Positions 41,177-49,835 of a stretch of 64,000 nucleotides of DNA are shown here, in pieces (within the stretch, counting starts at the first letter, position 1; the number at the start of each line of letters is the position of its first letter). The DNA lies in assembly GCA_026708015.1 (NCBI GenBank), contig JAPOVT010000007.1:25989-89988 (forward strand), given 5' to 3'. Made by a program: the position numbers and the translations under genes. Below the pieces are notes generated by a model that was given only the letters and a program-made list of their open reading frames with translations, was not told where the DNA came from and ran no database searches. This DNA is from a bacterium (GTDB lineage Bacteria > Actinomycetota > Acidimicrobiia > Acidimicrobiales > Bin134).

Positions 41177-42468
41177 TGTTCTTGTCGTATTTCACCGAGC
41201 AGCCCATGAGCGCCTACCCGGCCGAGGAGGGCCTGAAGGAGGGCTTCACCTCGGTGATGTTCTCCAACAAGTACTACGACCCCGAAGAGGGCAGCCGCCT
41301 GTTCAACGAGCGCATCGAGGAGTACAAACTGGCCGAGCAGGTGGGCTTCGACGGGATCATGGTGAACGAGCACCACAACGCCCCGTTCTGCATGCAGGCC
41401 CGCATCACGGTGATGTCGAGCATCCTGGCCGCCATCACCGAGAGAGCCAAGATCGTGCAGCTCGGCAACCCGCTGCCCACCTACGACAGCCCGCTCATGT
41501 TCGCCGAGGAGATCGCCATGATCGACATGATCTCCAAAGGCCGGCTGATTTCGGGCATCGTGCGGGGCGCAGGGCAGGAGTCGGTGTGCCTCAACGCCAA
41601 CCCGGCCTACAACCGGGAGCGGTTCAACGAGGCCCACGATCTGCTGGTGAAGACCATGACCGACGACGGGCCGTTCTCCTGGGAGGGCGAGCACTTCCAG
41701 TACCGGGTGGTCAACCCCTGGGCCCGGGTGCTGCAAAAGCCCCACCCCCGCATCTGGGTGCCCGGCGTGTTCAGCGCCGAGACCATCCGCTGGGCGGCCC
41801 AGCACCGCTACCCCTACATCTCGCTCAACACCCCCCTGCACCTCACCGGCGAACTGTGGCAGATCTACGACCAGGCCGCCCGGGCGGTGGGGTACGAGGC
41901 CGGCCCGGAAAACCGGGGCTATCTGCTGCGGGTCCACGTGCAGGAAGACGGCGACAAGGCCCGAGAGAACGCCCGAGAGTTCATGTGGATGCAGGGCGAG
42001 TTCACCGGCATCGGCCACCCCTATTGGGTGAGCCCCTCGGGATACGGGTCGTCGGCCCGCCGGCTGGACTACGCCAAGATGGCCAATGCCGAGGTCCGGG
42101 GCTCACGGGCCGCTTCGTTCGAGAAGCAGTTGGCCGCCCGCGAGATCGTGGCCGGAACCCCCGACGAGGTGATCGCCGAGCTGCGGGTGGTGCTGGAGAC
42201 CTGTCGCCCGTCGATCCTCATGCTGTGGGGCAACGACGGCGGCGTCACCCACGACGACTCCCTGCGGTGCATCGAGCTCATGGGCACCGAGGTGCTGCCC
42301 GCGCTGCGGGACATGGGCGACGAGCTGGGCCTGCACGACCCGTTTGAGTTGGACTCCCCCGTCAGCCTGGCCCTCACCCCGCCCGACGAGCTGAACCCGG
42401 TTGAATCCGACGACGGCGCCCGCCCCGAGGACACCTCAGACAGCACAGCGCTGAAGATGTTCCGGTGA
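41176..42468 (+). CDS. LLM-class flavin-dependent oxidoreductase
   Basis: 430 residues, longer than the F420 group. MFLSYFTEQPMSAYPAEEGLKEG (~1-23), YKLAEQVGFDGIMVNEHHNAPFCMQARITVMSSILAAITERAKIVQLGNPLPTYDSPLMFAEEIAMIDMISKGRLISGIVRGAGQE (split across ~53-136) is the alkanal-monooxygenase-like barrel with the conserved NEHH. The extra C-terminal region is acidic. Size and the ENEHH loop resemble the flavin-dependent group acting on bulky substrates. Cotranscribed with the nucleophile-less hydrolase upstream and the cupin downstream. Confidence 0.9.
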   Translation: MFLSYFTEQPMSAYPAEEGLKEGFTSVMFSNKYYDPEEGSRLFNERIEEYKLAEQVGFDGIMVNEHHNAPFCMQARITVMSSILAAITERAKIVQLGNPLPTYDSPLMFAEEIAMIDMISKGRLISGIVRGAGQESVCLNANPAYNRERFNEAHDLLVKTMTDDGPFSWEGEHFQYRVVNPWARVLQKPHPRIWVPGVFSAETIRWAAQHRYPYISLNTPLHLTGELWQIYDQAARAVGYEAGPENRGYLLRVHVQEDGDKARENAREFMWMQGEFTGIGHPYWVSPSGYGSSARRLDYAKMANAEVRGSRAASFEKQLAAREIVAGTPDEVIAELRVVLETCRPSILMLWGNDGGVTHDDSLRCIELMGTEVLPALRDMGDELGLHDPFELDSPVSLALTPPDELNPVESDDGARPEDTSDSTALKMFR

Positions 42469-42505
42469 TCTCCCTGCGAGACCCGAGTCCCAAAGGAGCA
42501 CGCCG

Positions 42506-42973
42506 ATGACAGAGACTCAGCCCCAGGTGTCGTACATCCACGCCGAGGACATGGACTTCGCCGAGGTCAAGTCCCAGCAGCACGCCGACGGCCGCCGGGT
42601 GTCGGTGTGGCTGAAGCTCATGGAGCTGACCCAGGAACGGGCGGTGTACCACACCCGCTACGACCCCGGACTGGTGCTGGAGCGCCACGGCCACAACAGC
42701 GACCACTTCATCTTCGTCATCGACGGCGAAGTCACCTTCGACGAGGAGGTGTGCCGGGCTGGAACCCTCATCAAGCTCCCCCACCTGGCCACCTTCGGGC
42801 CCATCAAGGTGGGTGACGAGGGCGCCGAAATCCTGGAGATCTACTTCGGCGACTCCCGCCCCGCCCCCGCCGACAAAGCCGAATACGCCTCCATCCTTGA
42901 AGAGCGGGGCATCACCCCACTCCCCCACCCCCCAGTGGACTTACCCGACTGGTTCGGCCCGAGGACTGACTAA
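42506..42973 (+). CDS. cupin-domain protein
   Basis: 155 residues. The two cupin motifs are visible: YDPGLVLERHGHNSDHFIFVIDGEVTFDEEVCRAG (~53-87; metal ligand pattern H-x-H-x(3)-D/H plus E) and LPHLATFGPIKVGDEGAEILEIYFGDSRP (~92-120). It may be a small dioxygenase, isomerase or binding protein. Third gene of the operon starting at 40307, 37 bases after the LLM stop. AAAGGAG at 42492-42498 is a good ribosome site, 7 bases before the ATG. Confidence 0.85.
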   Translation: MTETQPQVSYIHAEDMDFAEVKSQQHADGRRVSVWLKLMELTQERAVYHTRYDPGLVLERHGHNSDHFIFVIDGEVTFDEEVCRAGTLIKLPHLATFGPIKVGDEGAEILEIYFGDSRPAPADKAEYASILEERGITPLPHPPVDLPDWFGPRTD

Positions 42974-43010
42974 GGCGCTGTGTCGCGACTAGCCGATACT
43001 CTGCTCACTC

Positions 43011-43127
43011 ATGGAATGGGAAGCGAAAGACCGCTTGCGCTATAGGCCGCACACCCGGGTCACTCTGAAAGACCATCCAACTCTGGATGAAAAATGGCTC
43101 CAACAGCGAATTGTTGATGACCCTTAG
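43011..43127 (+). pseudogene. N-terminal relic of a nuclease-like hypothetical gene
   Basis: 38 residues: starts MEWEAKDRLRYRPHTRVTL and continues KDHPTLDEKWLQQRIVDDP before a TAG. The LDEKWLQQxIxDDP segment matches the start of a family of putative PD-(D/E)XK-type proteins in my memory (normally followed by SxLGLGDL). The following ~95 bases before the DUF4143 ATPase stop contain stops in this frame. The fragment converges on the ATPase gene. Recognition is tentative. Confidence 0.4.
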
Positions 43128-43225
43128 AGGCCGCGCGGATAGGTAGCCTACCTGGGATAACGCTGTCGAGGGATATCTCATTGAGAAACCTGTCACCTGC
43201 GGATACGCGCCAAACTGCGCGCCCG

Positions 43226-44473
43226 TTATGCCCAAAGGGTGCAGATCGGGGCCGCGATTATGCCGTCGTCAAGTTTGAACGGCCGTGGGCCAGTATGCAG
43301 CACCACTCCGGCGACGAACCGGTCGCCTAGTTGGTCCCGCAACCAGGCGAGGTGGCGAGCGTCTCTGGCGTTGGGGGCGCTCGTCGCTTTGATCTCGATG
43401 CCGACAATTCTTCTGGCATCGAGTTCGGCAACCACGTCGACTTCACGTTCTCCACGTTCTAGGCGTAGGTGGTAGAGGCGGGGCCTGTTCGCTGCGGTTT
43501 CCACCTCAGCTCGGAGTTGAGCAGTGACGAAGATGTCGAGCAGCCGCCCGAGCAGGCCGCCGTCGCTTCGCACTGCGGCTTGGTCGATCTGGAGCGCCGA
43601 GGCCCAAAGCGCTGAATCCACCACGCTCCGCTTCGAAGCCAGCGTCAACCGCTTGAGCCTGTTGGACGTCCACGCCGGCAACTCATCGATAACCAGCAGG
43701 TTTTCAAAGAGTCGCTTGTAGGCGGCGGCTGTCTTGGAGTTGACGTCTGCGGCATCGTAGATCGTCTTGTCGGTGGCAATGCCGCCGGCATTCAAGGCAT
43801 AGGCCTCAAAGAATCTACGCAAGCGGACGGGATCGGGGCTCGGCCCAATAGCCTCTGGATCACGGGTGAACATCTGCCCCAGATAGCTCTGCATCCATCG
43901 GGAGCGGAGTTGGGGCGTTCGAGCAATCACTGCTTCGGGGAAGCCGCCTCGCAGGGCTAGGTCGGCATAGCCGAGGATGTCGGGTGGGTCGGGCGGCACG
44001 AGCAAGTCGTCGCCTTCTGCTACTCGATCCAGGAAGGGCTTTGTGGCCCGACCAAACTGCTCGGCAACAGTAAGAGGTTGCATCTTGATTCGTATAACCC
44101 GACCAGTGCCTGGCCAAGTCTGACCTTGCAGATCTGCGTACACCGACCCGGTGAGCAAAAATCGGCCGGGTCGCCGTTCGCTGTCCACTGCCCGCTTGAC
44201 TGCTCCGAGAACAGCGGGCACCTCCTGCCATTCGTCTAGCAGTATCGGCTCTGGCAAACCTTGCAGTGCCGCATCAGGGTCGGCCTCGAAGATGGCCGCC
44301 TCGTTTGGTCTGTCCAACCGAACCACGCTGGCGGCATACCTCTTGGCGGTTGTGGATTTCCCGACAGCTCGCGGCCCTACCAGCATCACTGCTGGGAACT
44401 CGCCCAAGATTTCCGCTAGAAGCGGGTCGACCATCCGGGGGTGGTAGCTGCTAGTAGGGGGCATTGGAAACAC
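43226..44473 (-). CDS. AAA+ ATPase with C-terminal DUF4143 (nuclease-like) domain
   Basis: 415 residues (GTG 44473; ATG 44464 is an alternative). Walker A MLVGPRAVGKSTTAKRYA (~30-47), Walker B EPILLDEWQEVP (~77-88), sensor-like ESERRPGRFLLTGS (~102-112), and the DUF4143 region (~180-415) with LERGEREVDVVAELDARRIVGIEIKATSA (~345-372), which resembles a PD-(D/E)XK nuclease core (E-x-x-D... E-x-K). Such stand-alone STAND-like ATPases are widespread mobile-type genes of unknown role. It is preceded by a three-copy, exactly 23-bp-spaced repeat at 44518-44577 in AT-rich DNA. Confidence 0.85.
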   Translation of the reverse strand: MFPMPPTSSYHPRMVDPLLAEILGEFPAVMLVGPRAVGKSTTAKRYAASVVRLDRPNEAAIFEADPDAALQGLPEPILLDEWQEVPAVLGAVKRAVDSERRPGRFLLTGSVYADLQGQTWPGTGRVIRIKMQPLTVAEQFGRATKPFLDRVAEGDDLLVPPDPPDILGYADLALRGGFPEAVIARTPQLRSRWMQSYLGQMFTRDPEAIGPSPDPVRLRRFFEAYALNAGGIATDKTIYDAADVNSKTAAAYKRLFENLLVIDELPAWTSNRLKRLTLASKRSVVDSALWASALQIDQAAVRSDGGLLGRLLDIFVTAQLRAEVETAANRPRLYHLRLERGEREVDVVAELDARRIVGIEIKATSAPNARDARHLAWLRDQLGDRFVAGVVLHTGPRPFKLDDGIIAAPICTLWA

Positions 44474-44517
44474 GATACCAGTTTGCAGAAGGAACTTATC
44501 CTAATTTTCGCACCCTT

Positions 44518-44577
44518 TTAGTACCATATTTCCGATAGATATAATACTAATTGTCAGATGAAGATAGTACCAATTGT
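44518..44577. promoter_or_regulatory. triple direct repeat with exact 23-bp period upstream of the DUF4143 ATPase
   Basis: On the plus strand the copies read TTAGTACCATATT (44518-44530), ATAATACTAATTGT (44541-44554) and ATAGTACCAATTGT (44564-44577). The aligned core begins at 44520, 44543 and 44566: spacing is 23 bases each time, about two DNA turns, so bound proteins would line up on one face. The AT-richness contrasts with the surroundings. It begins 45 bases upstream of the ATPase start (minus strand), a natural place for an operator that autoregulates it. Confidence 0.6.
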
Positions 44578-44591
44578 CGTACCTGGGGCAG

Positions 44592-44996
44592 TTAGGGAAC
44601 CGGGATCCCGAACAGCCGGGCCGGGTTGTCGGTCAGGATATTGCGCTTTCGCTCGTCGCGCTCCACCAGCAGCTTCACCGAGTGGGGGAAGTCGCAGTCC
44701 CAGTGGCAGTAGTCCGAGGAGTAGCACAAGATGTCGTCGCCCACCTGGTCCATCACGTAGGGCAGGGCCGACTCGGTGGACTCCACCCCCACAAAGCACC
44801 GCCCCGACAAGAAGTACTCCGACGGCTTGCGATCCAAGATGGGAGCCTGGTCGGGCATCAGCTCGTACTCCTCGTCCAAGCACTCCAGCCAGAACGGCAG
44901 CCAGCCGCACCCAGCCTCCATGACCCCCAACCGCAAGTTGGGGAACCGCTGTCGATCACATAGTACCCGTACTTGCCCATCCCACCATCGTGGCAC
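44592..44996 (-). pseudogene. C-terminal relic of an amidohydrolase 2 gene
   Basis: 134 residues. From residue ~15 the frame matches the last third of the family: RFPNLRLGVMEAGCGWLPFWLECLDEEYE, SSDYCHWDCDFPHSVKLL and ERDERKRNILTDNPARLFGI. The conserved D-x-H start and metal-binding first half are missing; the first ~14 residues (MPRWWDGQVRVLCD) are unrelated. It lies just upstream of the flavodoxin/amidohydrolase pair but is not transcribed with it (opposite strand). It is probably dead. Confidence 0.65.
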
Positions 44997-45054
44997 TTGA
45001 GAGACTTAGCTGCTAGAAGTCAACCCGTGAGGTTCCAGCAATGAGGATTCAGCA

Positions 45055-45501
45055 GTGAAGGCAGTGGTGATCTTTGAGAGCCGCACGGGGAACACCCAGC
45101 GAGCAGCGGAGATGATCGGCGGGGAGCTGCGCCAGGCCGGCTACGAGGTATCGGTTCGCCCGGTGCATGGGATCAAGCTCACCGAGATCGCCGAGGCCGA
45201 CCTGCTGGCGGTGGGCACTTGGGTGGACGGGCTGGTGCTGTTCGGGCACCGCCCCGGCGGCACGGCCAAACTGATGACCCTGCCGTCGCTGCACCACAAG
45301 CCGGTGGCCGCCTTCGCCACCTACAAGTGGTATCCGGGCAACTGCATCGACCAGATCGCCGATCTGCTGGCCTATAAGGGCGCCGATGTGATCCACCAGC
45401 GGGCGTTCAACAAAGCGCAACTCGATGTACTGGTTCCCGAGTTCGTCGACGACGTGCTGGCCGCAGTGCAGGCGGCGGAGTCGGCCGGAGCCACCGCATG
45501 A
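45055..45501 (+). CDS. flavodoxin-family protein
   Basis: 148 residues. The FMN phosphate loop VIFESRTGNTQRAAEMI (~5-21) is the T/S-x-T-G-N-T motif; VGTWVDGLVLFGHRPGGT (~59-76) and VAAFATYKWYPG (~91) form the flavin-ring loops. Small flavodoxins carry electrons to oxidoreductases or act as reductases for coupled enzymes. The stop overlaps the ATG of the amidohydrolase at 45498 (ATGA), so it is translationally coupled to it, though an amidohydrolase needs no electron donor. Confidence 0.85.
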   Translation: MKAVVIFESRTGNTQRAAEMIGGELRQAGYEVSVRPVHGIKLTEIAEADLLAVGTWVDGLVLFGHRPGGTAKLMTLPSLHHKPVAAFATYKWYPGNCIDQIADLLAYKGADVIHQRAFNKAQLDVLVPEFVDDVLAAVQAAESAGATA

Positions 45502-46727
45502 CCATGACCGCCGAGTCTTCGACTGAATCCCCTGCTGGCACCGAGATGCCCCGCATCATCAGCGTGGACGACCACGTGGTGGAGCCTCCCGAGCTGTGGT
45601 CGAGCCGGCTGCCGGCCAAATACCGCGACATCGGCCCCCGCATCGAGTATCTGCCCCAAGGCGAGGTGGTGCTCGATGGCGGCACCTACCGGGAGCGCCC
45701 CGGCACCGAGGGCCGCAACGTGGCTTGGTGGCGGTACGAAGACCACACCTACTCCATCAAGCGGCTCATCGCTGCGGCCGGCTACCCCTATGACGAGGTG
45801 TCCACCGACGGCATCACCTACGACGAGATGCGCCCCGGCTGCTGGCAGCCCAAGGCCCGGGTGGCCGACATGGAGATGAACCACACCGACGCCTCGCTGT
45901 GCTTCCCCAACTACCCCCGGTTCTGCGGGCAGCTGTTCAACGAGCGCCAGGACAAAGAACTGTCGCTTCTGTGTGTGAAGGCCTACAACGACTGGATGGT
46001 GGAGGAGTGGTGCGGCGACTCCGGCGGGCGGCTCATCCCGCTGTGCCTGGTGCCTCTGTGGGACGCCGATCTGGCCGCCGCCGAGATCTACCGCAACGCT
46101 GAGCGGAGGGTGCGGGCGGTGGCGTTCAGCGAGCTGCCCACCTGGCTGGGCCTGCCCAGCATCCACTCGGGCTACTGGGATCCGTTCTTCTCTGCCTGCG
46201 CCGAGACCGGCACGGTGGTGTGCATGCACATCGGGTCGGGCACCCGCACCGTTTCTCCCGCCGACGACGCCCCCGATGCGGTTACCGCCTCGCTGATCTT
46301 CTGCAACAGTGCGGCCTCACTGGTCGACTTCCTCTATTCCGGGGTGCTGCACCGCTATCCCGACCTCAAGCTGATGTACGCCGAGGCCCAGATAGGGTGG
46401 ATTCCCTACGCCCTGGAGCGGGCCGACGACGTGTGGGTGACCCACGCCGGCTGGAGCGGGGCCAAGAGCAACATCCCCGAGCCGCCGTCGTTCTACTACT
46501 ACCGCCAGGTGTACGGCTGTTTCTTCAAGGACAGCGTGGGCATGGACATGCTCGACCGGGTGGGGATCGACAACATCACCTTCGAGACCGACTACCCCCA
46601 CACCGACGGCACCTGGCCCAACACCAAAGAGGTGGCCACCCGCCTGTTCGGCCACCTCGACGCCGAGTCGGTCTACAAGATCGCCCGCGGCAACGCCATC
46701 AAGCTCTTAGGCCTGGATTTCGACTGA
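45498..46727 (+). CDS. amidohydrolase 2-family metal-dependent hydrolase/decarboxylase
   Basis: 409 residues. VDDHVVEPPELWSSRLPAKY (~24) carries the D-x-H motif; VCMHIGSGTRT (~240) a later His; FETDYPHTDGTWPNTKEVATRLF (~358) the catalytic Asp. Same branch as the enzyme at 35896. The family contains decarboxylases of phenolic and picolinic acids. It is coupled to the upstream flavodoxin. Start: a second in-frame ATG (codon 3, MTMTAES) is possible. Confidence 0.88.
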   Translation: MTMTAESSTESPAGTEMPRIISVDDHVVEPPELWSSRLPAKYRDIGPRIEYLPQGEVVLDGGTYRERPGTEGRNVAWWRYEDHTYSIKRLIAAAGYPYDEVSTDGITYDEMRPGCWQPKARVADMEMNHTDASLCFPNYPRFCGQLFNERQDKELSLLCVKAYNDWMVEEWCGDSGGRLIPLCLVPLWDADLAAAEIYRNAERRVRAVAFSELPTWLGLPSIHSGYWDPFFSACAETGTVVCMHIGSGTRTVSPADDAPDAVTASLIFCNSAASLVDFLYSGVLHRYPDLKLMYAEAQIGWIPYALERADDVWVTHAGWSGAKSNIPEPPSFYYYRQVYGCFFKDSVGMDMLDRVGIDNITFETDYPHTDGTWPNTKEVATRLFGHLDAESVYKIARGNAIKLLGLDFD

Positions 46728-46751
46728 GCCCGGCCTGGGGCCGGTGGCGGG

Positions 46752-49013
46752 TTAGCTGGCGGCCAAAGCCTGCCAGATGCGCTCGGGGGTGGTGGGCATC
46801 TCGATGTGGGACACACCCAGGTGCGACACGGCGTCGACCACAGCGTTGTGGATGGCGGGGGTCGAGCCGATGGTGCCCGACTCGCCGATGCCCTTGGCCC
46901 CCAGCGGATTCATCGGGCTGGCCGTCTCGGTGTTGCTCACCTCGAAGCTGGGCAGCTCGGCCGCGCTGGGCATGAGATAGTCGGCCAGGTTGGCGGTGCG
47001 GGGATTGGCGTCCTCGTCGTACTGCACCCACTCGAACAGCGCCTGAGCCGCGCCCTGGGCCACGCCCCCGTGTTGCTGGCCGGCCACCAGCAGCGGGTTC
47101 AAGATAGTGCCGCAGTCGTCCACCGCCACATGGCGCAGCAGCTCCACGCCGCCGGTCTCGGTGTCCACCTCCACCACGGCCACGTGGGCACCGAACGGGA
47201 AGGTGGCCCCGCCCTGGTCGAAGTCGAGCTCGTGGGTGATCGCCCCGCCCTCGGCCGCCGAGGCCAGATCGGCCCACGACGCCGACTGGGCGGGCACACC
47301 GGCCACGTGCAGGCCGCCATCTCCCACCACGATGTCATCGGCGCTGGCCTCGAGTTGCTGGGCGGCCAGCTCCTTGGCCTGAGTCAGTACTTCTTCGCTG
47401 GCCTTGTACACCGCGCTGCCCGCGGTCTGAAGCGAGCGGGAGCCCATGGTGCCCGCGCCCCGGGGAATCTCGTCGGTGTCCGACTGGATGAGCTTGATGC
47501 TCTCCATGGGCACGCCCAATAGATCGCTGACGATCATCGAGAAGGCGGTCTCATGGCCCTGGCCATGGGCGCTGGTGCCCACCCGCACTTCCGCGGTGCC
47601 GTCGCTCAACACGTCTACCCGGCCGTATTCGGTGTGCAGGCCCAACGGCGCGGTGATCTCCACATACGAAGAAACCCCGACGCCCAGCAGCTTGGAGTCT
47701 CCCGAATCCCGCCGGGCGGCCTGCTCGGCCCGCAGATCGGCGTAGCCTGAGGCTTCCAGGGCGGCGTCCAGGGCCTTCTCGTACTCGCCGGAGTCGTAGT
47801 TGGCGCCGGTCACGGTGGCGTACGGGAACTGGTCGGCGCCGATTAAGTTGCGCCGCCGGATCTCGGCGGGGTCGATGCCCAGCTCGTCGGCGCCCACATC
47901 CAGCACCCGCTCCAAGATCTGAGTGGCCTCGGGACGGCCCGCTCCCCGGTAGGCAGCGATCTGCGTGGTGTTGGTCACCACCGCGTCGGCCACGAACCGG
48001 ACCTTGGGAATCTGGTACACGCCCTGGGCCATGGTCTGGGTGAGTACGGGCAAAAAGCTGCCGATGGCCGGATAGGCCCCGGAGTCGGCCAAGCAGTGCA
48101 GATTCAACCCGGTGATGCGGCCATCGCTGTCGAACCCCATCTTGGCGGTGAAGATGTGGCCCCGGCCCTGCACCAGCGACACCATGTCTTCAGAGCGCGA
48201 CTCGGTCCACTTCACTGGGCGACCCAGCTCCAGGGCGGCCTTGGCTGCCACCAGGTATTCGGGATACAGGCCGGACTTGGCCCCGAAACCGCCGCCCACC
48301 GCCGGGGCGATCAACCGCACGTTGTCGCCGTCGAGACCGAACAGGCCGGCGAACCCGTCCTTGAGGCCGATGGGTGCCTGGCTGGGGAAGATCACGGTCA
48401 TCCCGCCTTCGGGGGTGCCGGGCTCTACCAGAATCCCGTTGGGCTCCATGGGCACCGCGGCCAGCCGCTGGCTCTCCATCTTCACTTCGGCCACATGGGC
48501 CGCCTCGGCCAAACCGTCGTCTTCGCCCAGTTCGGTGTGGAAGGCCAGGTTACCGCCCTCGTTCTGGGGCCAGAGCACCTCGGCGCCTTCGGCCAGTGCC
48601 TTCTCGGGGTCGGCGTTGGCCGGCAGCGGGTCGTAGTCCACGAACACCGCTTCAGCGGCGTCCATGCCCTGCTCACGGGTCTCGGTGACCACCGCAGCCA
48701 CGATGTCGCCCACGAACAGCACCCGGTCGCCGGCGATCTGCGGACGCTCGAACACCGGGAGCATAGGGAATCCGGCCGTGGCCGGCAGGCCGATGTTCTC
48801 GCCGGTGTACACCGCCAGCACGCCGTCCATGGCCTCGGCCTCGCTGGTGTCCACCGACTCGATGGTGGCGTGGGCCATCGGCGAGCGCACAAAGGTGACG
48901 TAGGCGGTGCCCTCAGGGGTGAAGTCGTCGTAGTAGCGCTCCGCGCCGGTCAACAGCCCCGGATCCTCACGGCGGACAACTGAATTTCCCAGAATCGAAC
49001 CAGAACTCGACAC
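46752..49013 (-). CDS. xanthine dehydrogenase-family molybdopterin-binding (large) subunit, second copy
   Basis: 753 residues, paralogous to 29391-31640. IAPAVGGGFGAKSGLYPEYLVAAKAALELGRPVKWTESRSE (~235-275), AAYRGAGRPEATQILERVLD (~350) and LGAKGIGESGTIGSTPAIHNAVVDAV (~705) are the cofactor and active-site segments. Like the first copy it has xYRGAGR rather than the CO-dehydrogenase loop. No FAD (medium) subunit is adjacent, and no 2Fe-2S subunit within 9 kb. Its C-terminus converges on the amidohydrolase at 45498 with 24 bases between stops. Confidence 0.92.
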   Translation of the reverse strand: MSSSGSILGNSVVRREDPGLLTGAERYYDDFTPEGTAYVTFVRSPMAHATIESVDTSEAEAMDGVLAVYTGENIGLPATAGFPMLPVFERPQIAGDRVLFVGDIVAAVVTETREQGMDAAEAVFVDYDPLPANADPEKALAEGAEVLWPQNEGGNLAFHTELGEDDGLAEAAHVAEVKMESQRLAAVPMEPNGILVEPGTPEGGMTVIFPSQAPIGLKDGFAGLFGLDGDNVRLIAPAVGGGFGAKSGLYPEYLVAAKAALELGRPVKWTESRSEDMVSLVQGRGHIFTAKMGFDSDGRITGLNLHCLADSGAYPAIGSFLPVLTQTMAQGVYQIPKVRFVADAVVTNTTQIAAYRGAGRPEATQILERVLDVGADELGIDPAEIRRRNLIGADQFPYATVTGANYDSGEYEKALDAALEASGYADLRAEQAARRDSGDSKLLGVGVSSYVEITAPLGLHTEYGRVDVLSDGTAEVRVGTSAHGQGHETAFSMIVSDLLGVPMESIKLIQSDTDEIPRGAGTMGSRSLQTAGSAVYKASEEVLTQAKELAAQQLEASADDIVVGDGGLHVAGVPAQSASWADLASAAEGGAITHELDFDQGGATFPFGAHVAVVEVDTETGGVELLRHVAVDDCGTILNPLLVAGQQHGGVAQGAAQALFEWVQYDEDANPRTANLADYLMPSAAELPSFEVSNTETASPMNPLGAKGIGESGTIGSTPAIHNAVVDAVSHLGVSHIEMPTTPERIWQALAAS

Positions 49014-49065
49014 GGCTTTCCCCTTTTTCTGTTCTCGGGAGTCGGGAGGATGTTAGAACCACCTC

Positions 49066-49245
49066 ATGGATTTGAGCCAGCTTTGCGCCCCGGCCCTCGA
49101 CGAATACGTCCCCGAAGCCTTGGACATCTTGTCGAAGTTCTCGTTCGACTCGATGGTCAACGACCTGTCGACCCCCGAGGGCTTGGCTCAAGCCCGGGAC
49201 CTCGACTCGCTAGGGAGCGATCTCGTGTCGTTCTCCGAGTCTTGA
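49066..49245 (+). CDS. short ORF of unknown function
   Basis: 59 residues with coding-like composition (MDLSQLCAPALDEYVPEALDI, KFSFDSMVNDLSTPEGLAQA). GGGAGGATG lies 17 bases before the ATG. It has no signal peptide or membrane helix and I do not recognise a family; it may be the start of a longer gene cut by a rearrangement, because its frame ends in a zone of fragments (49245-49790). Overlaps the opposite-strand ORF at 49210 by 36 bases, so at most one of the two is likely real. Confidence 0.3.
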   Translation: MDLSQLCAPALDEYVPEALDILSKFSFDSMVNDLSTPEGLAQARDLDSLGSDLVSFSES

Positions 49246-49479
49246 GAAGACATCCCAGCAGGTAGAGCAATACAAGTTAGGCTCCAGAGCCACAGCCTCT
49301 GGAAGAGGAGGCGGGTTGTAATCAGGGCTGCACCCCGGACAAGGCACATCAGCCAGCAGTCGATCAACATAAGCCCGACCGGCATCACCGAAGAGGCAGA
49401 ACACCCATCTGCCGCCGATGTGATGGCGGAGGAAATGGACCCGCATAAGAAACTCCCGCCAAAGCTCAAGTGCCGTCAC
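49210..49479 (-). CDS. small putative zinc-ribbon protein
   Basis: 89 residues, GTG start. Two Cys pairs, DVPCPGCSPDY (~45-55) and LYCSTCWDVFSRL (~71-83), are spaced about 25 residues apart, as in a zinc ribbon. The N-terminus (ELWREFLMRVHFLRHHIGGRWVFCLFGDAG, split) looks helical. No family is recognised. It overlaps a plus-strand ORF. The paired Cys argue for a real protein more than for chance. Confidence 0.4.
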   Translation of the reverse strand: MTALELWREFLMRVHFLRHHIGGRWVFCLFGDAGRAYVDRLLADVPCPGCSPDYNPPPLPEAVALEPNLYCSTCWDVFSRLGERHEIAP

Positions 49480-49557
49480 AATCTACCCCCTAGCTGATCG
49501 ACCGCACAGTACCATGAAGCATCTCAGCAAGGTTGGCCTGCCCTCCCAGTCCGATAC

Positions 49558-49725
49558 ATGAGCCGTGACCATCCACATAGCTCGGCACCCCTGCTCACCG
49601 GCAGGACTTTGGCCGGGGCCAACCTGGTATTCGGGGTGTTCGACGTGAGCGGCACGCCGTCGCAGGTCGCTCTGGGCGACATCGAGTTCCGGGACACGGA
49701 TTCACCGCGATCCCCACCAAGATGA
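49558..49725 (+). CDS. short ORF in a fragment zone
   Basis: 55 residues. The middle, LLTGRTLAGANLVFGVFDVSG, looks protein-like (hydrophobic strand with GAN) but is cut at TGA 49723; a different frame then reads MTQAANDRTDAWLAQILEGIDS to a TAG at 49788. Together they may be the remains of one gene with a frameshift and truncations. I do not recognise it. The stretch to 49835 has nothing else. Confidence 0.25.
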   Translation: MSRDHPHSSAPLLTGRTLAGANLVFGVFDVSGTPSQVALGDIEFRDTDSPRSPPR

Positions 49726-49835
49726 CCCAGGCTGCCAACGACCGCACCGACGCCTGGCTGGCCCAAATCTTGGAAGGTATCGACAGCTAGCCTGCTGGGA
49801 TGAGCCTCCTAGACCAAGTGGGGCCGTCGGCGTGC

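Noticed and set aside
44540..44545. TATAAT at 44540-44545 as a plus-strand promoter
   Set aside because: No plus-strand gene begins downstream until 45055, and the box coincides with one copy of the 23-bp repeat, which explains it better.
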